12,584 bases of DNA from Pseudomonadota bacterium (GTDB lineage: Bacteria > Pseudomonadota > Alphaproteobacteria > Sphingomonadales > Sphingomonadaceae). Numbering within the stretch: the stretch's first letter is position 1; every line of letters begins with the position of its first letter. The stretch lies in contig JAEZCS010000192.1 of the NCBI GenBank assembly GCA_023433445.1, positions 1 through 12,584 of the forward strand. Direction: 5' to 3'. Shown piece after piece: positions 7,875-12,584 of the stretch. The translations under genes were made by a program, and so were the position numbers. The notes beneath the pieces were generated by a model. It did not search any database, was not told the DNA's origin, and saw only the letters and a list, made by a program, of their open reading frames with translations.

Positions 7875-8810
7875 ATGACAGATATCGCTCCGCTACCCGT
7901 GCAGGCCACATCGCAGCGCGTACGCAAGCCTGATTGGATCAGGGTGAAGGCACCGACGAGTCCCGGTTATAACGAAACCCGCAAGCTGATGCGCGAAAAG
8001 GGCTTGGCCACGGTTTGCGAAGAAGCGGCTTGCCCCAACATCGGCGAATGCTAGACGAAGAAGCATGCAACGGTGATGATCCTGGGCGACGTGTGCACCC
8101 GGGCCTGCGCCTTCTGCAACGTCAAGACCGGGATGCCGCGCAAGGTTGATCCTGCCGAGCCGCAGAATCTGGCCGATGCCTGTGCGGAGATGGGGCTGGA
8201 GCATATCGTTATCACCTCCGTTGATCGGGACGACTTGCCTGACGGCGGCGCTTCGCAATTCGTGAAGGTGATCGAAGCGCTGCGGCGCACGACGCCCGAT
8301 ACGACCATCGAAATATTGACGCCGGATTTTCGGAACAAGCATAGCCAAGCCGTGGAAATGATCGTGGCTGCGCGCCCGGACGTCTATAACCATAATCTCG
8401 AGACAGTGCCGCGCCTGTATCCGACCATCCGCCCCGGCGCACGCTATTATGCCTCGCTGCGATTGCTGGAGTCGGTGAAGAAGCTCGACCCGTCGATCTT
8501 CACCAAGTCAGGGATCATGCTGGGCCTGGGCGAAGAGCGCCTGGAGGTGCATCAGGTGATGGACGACATGCGTTCGGCCGACATCGATTTCCTGACGATG
8601 GGCCAGTATCTTCAGCCGACCCCCAAACATGCCAAGGTGATGGAGTTTGTTACGCCTGCCGCTTTCAATGCCTATGCGGCGATCGCACGGGCCAAGGGCT
8701 TTCTACAGGTGGCATCGAGCCCGTTGACGCGATCCAGCTATCATGCGGGCAAGGATTTCGCCGAGATGCGGGCTGCGCGTGAGGCTCAGTTGGCACGGGC
8801 GGCGCGCTGA
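7875..8810 (+). pseudogene. lipA: Lipoyl synthase gene interrupted by one in-frame TAG
   Basis: From ATG 7875 (GAGGG three bases upstream) the frame encodes a full 311-codon lipoyl synthase except for TAG at 8052-8054, codon 60. The surrounding residues, CPNIGEC-stop-TKKHATVMILGD, show it replaces the conserved Trp (TGG) by a single G-to-A change. LipA is the radical-SAM enzyme that inserts two sulfurs into octanoyl groups of 2-oxoacid dehydrogenases and glycine cleavage H protein. The auxiliary cluster cysteines (48, 53, 59) lie before the stop. The radical-SAM motif CTRACAFC (74, 78, 81) and the RSSY segment (about 286-289) lie after it. A restart at GTG 8073 would lack the sulfur-donor cluster. 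No other damage is visible, so a recent mutation, a sequencing error or read-through must be separated. Confidence 0.9.
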
Positions 8811-8814
8811 ACAT

Positions 8815-9285
8815 ATGCCCAAGCATCACGAGACAAGAGCGCTTCCCTACACGCCGGATCAGATGTTCGATCTGGTCTCTAACGTAGCGGCCTATCCAGA
8901 ATTCCTCCCGTGGGTGAGCGCCATCCGCGTGCGCCAAGACAGCGATTCCGAGATGGTGGCTGACATGATCGTCGGCTTCAAGGGCATCAAGGAAAGCTTC
9001 ACGTCGCGCGTTCACAAGCATCGGGCCGATTATGTGCGGGTCGATTATCTGGAAGGCCCGCTCAAGCACCTGCACAATGAATGGCGCTTCCGCGATGACG
9101 GCAAGGGCGGGGTGCTGGTCGATTTCGAAGTCGAGTTCGAATTCAAGAACCGGCTGTTCGAGATGCTGGCGGGCCAGATGTTCGACAAGGCGCTGCGCAA
9201 GATGATCGGTGCATTCGAGACCCGGGCAGCGGAACTCTACGGCGATTCGGGCAGCAACAGCTCAAGCGCGCAGAGCGCCGCCTGA
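8815..9285 (+). CDS. RatA/Coq10-family START-like protein
   Basis: The product has 156 residues. The start is ATG 8815, four bases after the lipA stop; a longer in-frame start at 8743 lies inside lipA and adds non-family sequence. The N-terminus MPKHHETRALPYTPDQMFDLVSNV, written here in part, then YPEFLPW, the FKGIKESFTSRV strand, LEGPLKHLHNEWRF and the C-terminal helix AGQMFDKALRKMI match the START/Bet v1-like fold of Coq10-type ubiquinone-binding proteins, also annotated as RatA. In alphaproteobacteria a role in quinone handling for respiration is usually inferred; the RatA toxin name comes from Escherichia coli and may not apply. It likely depends on lipA transcription and coupling, so the lipA stop could have polar effects. 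The 3' end overlaps the convergent cinA gene by 49 bases. Confidence 0.9.
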   Translation: MPKHHETRALPYTPDQMFDLVSNVAAYPEFLPWVSAIRVRQDSDSEMVADMIVGFKGIKESFTSRVHKHRADYVRVDYLEGPLKHLHNEWRFRDDGKGGVLVDFEVEFEFKNRLFEMLAGQMFDKALRKMIGAFETRAAELYGDSGSNSSSAQSAA

Positions 9286-9749
9286 AGACGGACGCCGCCG
9301 CGTCCATTATCCTCGAAATGACGCATGTCCGCGACGACTTTGTCCGGATTGCCGCCGCGTTCGGCGCGCGCAAACACGACGGTGCCGACCGGCTTTTGCT
9401 CTGAACCGCCCCCAGGGCCGGCGATACCGGTGATTGCCACAGCGACATTGGCGTGGCTCTTGATGAGCGCCCCTTGCGCCATGGCCCAGGCGGTAGCGAT
9501 GGAGACGGCTCCGAAGGTTTCCAACACGTCTTGCGACACCTTCAGCAGCTCATTCTTCATGTCGTTGGAATAGGTGATGAATCCTGCTTCGAAGACCTCG
9601 GATGAACCTGCAATCTCCGTCAGCGCGGCAGAGACGAGGCCTCCCGTGCAGCTTTCCGCGACGGCAATGGTGCGGCCAGCGCGGCGATTGGCGATGATGA
9701 CGCGTTCGGCGAGATCGACCAGCGGCGCAGGGAGAATGCGGTCAGGCAT
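9237..9749 (-). CDS. pncC: CinA-family nicotinamide-nucleotide amidohydrolase (PncC type)
   Basis: The product has 170 residues and corresponds to the stand-alone C-terminal CinA domain, which deamidates NMN to nicotinate mononucleotide in NAD recycling. Family motifs are AESCTGGL, ITYSNDMK (Tyr-Ser-Asn with Lys) and GIAGPGGG near the middle. The start is ATG 9749, four bases after the ispDF stop, so the two are probably one operon; a longer frame to 9785 would begin inside ispDF. It ends with TAG at 9239-9237, showing that TAG acts as a normal stop in this genome. The last 49 bases overlap the end of the RatA/Coq10 gene on the other strand. Enzymatic activity is assumed from motifs. Confidence 0.92.
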   Translation of the reverse strand: MPDRILPAPLVDLAERVIIANRRAGRTIAVAESCTGGLVSAALTEIAGSSEVFEAGFITYSNDMKNELLKVSQDVLETFGAVSIATAWAMAQGALIKSHANVAVAITGIAGPGGGSEQKPVGTVVFARAERGGNPDKVVADMRHFEDNGRGGVRLQAALCALELLLPESP

Positions 9750-9753
9750 GGCG

Positions 9754-10929
9754 TTAGAATAGCGCGGGGAGGGAGATGGTTGCAACGGCTTGCGCAGCTA
9801 TGCCTTCGCGCCGGCCGGCAAAGCCCAGTTTCTCTGTCGTCGTGGCTTTAATGCTCACATTGACGAGCGGTATGGCGAGTATGTCACTGAGCCGCTGACG
9901 CATGATCTCTCTATGAGGTCCGATTTTTGGTGCTTCGCAGATGATCGTGACGTCGACATGGTCGATGCAGCCACCACGAGAGATGACCCGCGCCCCGGCA
10001 TATTCCAGGAAACGTGAGGAGGCAGCGCCGCGCCACTGCGGGTCGGATGGCGGGAAGTGGCTGCCGATGTCGCCTTCGGAAAGGGCGCCGAGCAAGGCAT
10101 CCACAAGGGCGTGGATCGCCACATCCGCATCGCTGTGACCCGCAAGCCCCTTGTCATGAGGGATCTGCACGCCGCAGAGCCAAAGCTCTTCGCCGACGGC
10201 GAGGCGGTGGACGTCATAGCCCATGCCAACCCGAGTCGTGCGTCGCGACGCTAACAGTGCCTCCGCGCGTGCGAAATCCTGCGGATAGGTCAATTTCTCC
10301 AACCTCTCATCTCCAGGCACCAATGTGACGTCATGACCCGCAAGGCGCAGCATCTGCGCGTCGTCGGTGGCTTCCCGGTTGCTGTCCCAATGGCGATGTG
10401 CGCTGAGGATCGCGTCGAAATGAAAAGCTTGCGGCGTTTGTACTCGATAAAGCCCGGATCGGTCCACGATATCGCCCGCAATTTCATCTGCCGACCTCAC
10501 CAGGGTGTCAGCGACAGGGAGGGCTGGAAAGGATCCGGGCGCTTTATCGAGGGCGCGCAGCAACTGATCGATCATAGCTGAGGAAAGAAAGGGCCGGGCG
10601 CCATCGTGAATGAGCACCCGGTCTGCGCCACCGTCTGCGGCGATGGCTTCGAGTCCAGCGCGAACGGAGCCGCGCCTGCTATCCGCGCCTTCAACCATCG
10701 AGGTGATCAGGCCCGGGTCGATCAGACCTGTCACCGTGTCTTGCTGCCCTGCGCCGATAACGAGGTACACCGCCCCTATAGCCGGATGGGCTGCAAAAGC
10801 TTCGACAGCGTAAGCGATAACGGCTTTGCCGCCGAGTTTCCTGAACTGCTTGGGCGCGTCGCCACCAGCGCGGCTTCCCTGGCCGGCTGCGAGAACAAGC
10901 GCTGCGACCTTATGATTTTGCCGTGTCAT
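9754..10929 (-). CDS. ispDF: Bifunctional MEP-pathway enzyme IspD-IspF
   Basis: The product has 391 residues combining two non-consecutive enzymes of the MEP isoprenoid pathway. IspD (about 1-230, 2-C-methyl-D-erythritol 4-phosphate cytidylyltransferase) shows LAAGQGSR near 13-20 with PKQF, the IHDGARPF segment near 107-114, and QTPQAF near 164. IspF (about 233-391, MECDP synthase) shows metal ligands Asp239 and His241 in GYDVHRL and His273 in DADVAIHALVD, plus GDIGSHFP and the late KATTTEKLGF. Fusion of these two is common in alphaproteobacteria and epsilonproteobacteria, so it is normal here. Start ATG 10929 is divergent from dusB. The downstream pncC gene starts four bases after its stop. 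Confidence 0.96.
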   Translation of the reverse strand: MTRQNHKVAALVLAAGQGSRAGGDAPKQFRKLGGKAVIAYAVEAFAAHPAIGAVYLVIGAGQQDTVTGLIDPGLITSMVEGADSRRGSVRAGLEAIAADGGADRVLIHDGARPFLSSAMIDQLLRALDKAPGSFPALPVADTLVRSADEIAGDIVDRSGLYRVQTPQAFHFDAILSAHRHWDSNREATDDAQMLRLAGHDVTLVPGDERLEKLTYPQDFARAEALLASRRTTRVGMGYDVHRLAVGEELWLCGVQIPHDKGLAGHSDADVAIHALVDALLGALSEGDIGSHFPPSDPQWRGAASSRFLEYAGARVISRGGCIDHVDVTIICEAPKIGPHREIMRQRLSDILAIPLVNVSIKATTTEKLGFAGRREGIAAQAVATISLPALF

Positions 10930-11031
10930 CGCAGCGCGTGTAGCGAACGGCGGATCGCTCCGCCAGACCGCTTGCTTGCCGCGCGGTCGCTTTTAAGATA
11001 AGGGCTGCCTGTTTTTTAGGCAAAGCTGGTG

Positions 11032-12051
11032 ATGCGCACTTTATCCCCCATTTCCGTAGGTCCGGTGACGATCGACATGCCGGTAGTCCTGGCGCCAATG
11101 ACTGGCGTCACGGATATGCCTTTCCGTACCCTCGTCCGCCGCTACGGCTCGGGATTGAACGTGACGGAGATGATCGCGAGCGCCGCGATGATCCGCGAGA
11201 CACGGCAGTCGTTGCAGAAAGCAGCCTGGCATCCGGTTGAGGAGCCTGTTTCCATGCAACTCGCCGGCTGTTCGCCGCAGGAGATGGCGGAAGCAGCGAA
11301 GCTGAATGCCGACCGTGGCGCGGCCATCATCGACATCAACATGGGCTGCCCGGTCAAGAAAGTGGTCAACGGCGATGCGGGCAGCGCGCTGATGCGCGAT
11401 CTTCCACTGGCCGCAGCGCTCATCGAGGCGACGGTGAAGGCAGTCGATGTGCCCGTGACCGTCAAGATGCGGATGGGATGGGACCATTCCAGCCTGAACG
11501 CGCCGGAACTCGCGAGGATCGCTGAGGATCTGGGCGCGAAGCTGATCACGGTTCATGGGCGTACCCGCTGCCAGATGTACAAGGGCAGCGCTGATTGGTC
11601 GTTCGTCCGCAGCGTGAAGGAGGCCGTTTCGCTTCCGGTGATCGTGAATGGGGACATTTGCTCGATCGAGGATGCGGAGACCGCGCTGGAGCAAAGCGGT
11701 GCAGATGGTGTGATGATTGGCCGGGGTGCCTACGGGCGTCCCTGGCTCATCGGTCAGGTGATGCACTGGTTCCGGACGGGGCAGCGGCTGGCCGATCCGT
11801 CTTTGGAAGAACAATATCATCTGATTACAGACCATTACCGTGCGATGCTGGATCATTATGATGGCCTGACCGGCGTCAACATGGCCCGTAAACATATCGG
11901 TTGGTACACCAAGGGTCTGACCGGGTCGGCTGAATTCCGCAATGCCGTCAATCAGGAGCCTAGCGGCGACGTCGTTCTGGAGATGCTTGCGCGCTTCTAC
12001 GAACCGCTGATCGCGCAGGGTGGGGTAGTCGAGACGCGCAAGGCCGCATGA
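11032..12051 (+). CDS. dusB: tRNA-dihydrouridine synthase B
   Basis: The product has 339 residues from ATG 11032 (GTG 11029 adds one residue and is an equally possible start). It is an FMN-dependent TIM-barrel protein that reduces uridine to dihydrouridine in tRNA D loops. Family motifs are VVLAPMTGVTDMPFR near the start, the catalytic-Cys region DINMGCPVKKV with GSALM after it, VKMRMGW, TVHGRTRCQMYKG, VNGDI and GVMIGRGAYGRPW. The gene is NifR3-like and sits upstream of ntrB with an ATGA overlap at 12048-12051, the classic alphaproteobacterial dusB-ntrB-ntrC order. Upstream, TTGCTT (10972) and TAAGAT (10994) spaced by 16 bases could be a promoter. TGCCT/AGGCA arms (11006-11022) around a T run cover the weak AGG ribosome site. 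Confidence 0.95.
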   Translation: MRTLSPISVGPVTIDMPVVLAPMTGVTDMPFRTLVRRYGSGLNVTEMIASAAMIRETRQSLQKAAWHPVEEPVSMQLAGCSPQEMAEAAKLNADRGAAIIDINMGCPVKKVVNGDAGSALMRDLPLAAALIEATVKAVDVPVTVKMRMGWDHSSLNAPELARIAEDLGAKLITVHGRTRCQMYKGSADWSFVRSVKEAVSLPVIVNGDICSIEDAETALEQSGADGVMIGRGAYGRPWLIGQVMHWFRTGQRLADPSLEEQYHLITDHYRAMLDHYDGLTGVNMARKHIGWYTKGLTGSAEFRNAVNQEPSGDVVLEMLARFYEPLIAQGGVVETRKAA

Positions 12052-12584
12052 CGATGCCATTGACGACCATCCCGCCGCCCAGTTTGCAGCAGGATGGCCC
12101 ATCGCTCTCGGAACTGATGACAGCGCTGCCGGTCGCAACGCTGATCATTGCTCCTGACAATTGCATCATGGACGCCAATGTGCGGGCTGAAACATTGCTC
12201 AACATGGCGCGATCCGCGATCGTGGGAAGCGACGTCACGCGCACGATCCGCATGGCGGATATGGGGGCGCGCTTCGACATCTGGCACAGCAACAAGCCAA
12301 TCGCCGCCTATGACGTCAAGGTGCATGCGGGCCGAACAGCAGAGATGGAGGTCGACCTGATGATCGCCCCGGTCATCGACCATGAAGGGTGGCGGGTAGT
12401 CTCCATCCACGCCCAAAGTCACGCGCGCAAGATCGGCCATCGCGGCACTGCGGGCGGCGCGCGATCTGCCATGGGCGCGGCGGCCATATTGGCCCATGAG
12501 ATCAAGAACCCCTTATCCGGCATCCGGGGCGCGGCGCAGTTGCTGGAGTCCGGCAATGGCGGGCGCGATACCGTGTTAACCCAG
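12048..12584 (+). CDS. ntrB: Nitrogen regulation sensor kinase NtrB, 5' part
   Basis: The frame begins at ATG 12048, overlapping the dusB stop as ATGA, and stays open for 179 codons to the window end, so the C-terminal part is missing. Residues about 17-125 look like a PAS sensor domain (ELMTALPVATLIIAPDN at its start). Then comes the dimerisation/phosphoacceptor segment LAHEIKNPLSGIRGAAQLLE, whose His150 would be autophosphorylated. The HEIKNPLSGIRGAAQLL text is the NtrB/GlnL H box. NtrB phosphorylates the enhancer-binding protein NtrC under nitrogen limitation, controlled by PII; ntrC would be expected just downstream. The ATP-binding domain is not visible. Confidence 0.93.
   Translation, partial: MTMPLTTIPPPSLQQDGPSLSELMTALPVATLIIAPDNCIMDANVRAETLLNMARSAIVGSDVTRTIRMADMGARFDIWHSNKPIAAYDVKVHAGRTAEMEVDLMIAPVIDHEGWRVVSIHAQSHARKIGHRGTAGGARSAMGAAAILAHEIKNPLSGIRGAAQLLESGNGGRDTVLTQ

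Noticed and set aside
8052..8054. Idea that TAG is reassigned or routinely read as an amino acid in this genome
   Set aside because: The pncC gene ends at TAG (9239-9237) at the normal family length and the HTH gene also ends at TAG, while the two tRNAs here read other codons. Local suppression is not excluded, but general reassignment is unlikely.
9754..10929. IspD-IspF fusion as a novel fusion protein
   Set aside because: This fusion is well known in alphaproteobacteria and epsilonproteobacteria.
11041..12138. 365-residue minus-strand ORF opposite dusB and ntrB
   Set aside because: It is antisense to two well-supported genes, spans their junction and has His/Arg-rich low-quality composition typical of shadow frames.

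Overview
The window looks like chromosome of a GC-rich alphaproteobacterium, most probably a sphingomonad (Sphingobium/Sphingomonas type). This rests on gene order and fusions rather than a database search. The pointers are a fused ispDF gene, dusB running into ntrB with an ATGA overlap, lipA followed by a RatA/Coq10-type gene and a convergent cinA/pncC gene, and a small Ala/Asn-rich lipoprotein of a type I recall from sphingomonads.

Layout: positions 3-521 hold the 3' end of a WalW-like polysaccharide deacetylase. Two tRNA genes follow: a CAU-anticodon tRNA (probably Ile2, 547-622) and tRNA-Pro(UGG) (719-795). From 779 to about 2068 there is a small accessory element or island scar. The last 17 bases of tRNA-Pro are repeated exactly at 2047-2063, as expected for attL/attR of a tRNA-targeting integrase. 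The roughly 1.27 kb between the copies carries one clear gene, a Cro/C1-type HTH protein (1047-1763) with codon use unlike its neighbours. It also holds a possible 50-residue Cys-containing ORF on the other strand and an array of TGTCGGG-like motifs spaced by 11 bp (best part 933-1009). It has no integrase gene.

From 2142 onward the window is core genome. On the minus strand are a small lipoprotein with its terminator and a secreted M28 metallopeptidase. On the plus strand is the ABC-F translation factor ettA, with a terminator at 5859-5889. A tightly coupled minus-strand cluster follows: beta-carbonic anhydrase, then an NYN/OST-HTH protein, then acylphosphatase, each pair joined by a TGATG stop/start overlap. 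Divergent from it is lipA and then the RatA/Coq10 gene. Convergent with that pair is a second minus-strand cluster of ispDF and then cinA/pncC. Finally dusB runs into ntrB, which is cut by the window end.

The two points that most deserve checking are these. First, lipA carries a single in-frame TAG (8052-8054) exactly where the family has a conserved Trp, between its two Fe-S cluster motifs. Second, the mini-element at tRNA-Pro has a helically phased repeat array, an HTH gene and paired subterminal repeats, but no recombinase of its own. I saw no CRISPR array, insertion sequence, rRNA or recognisable defence system.
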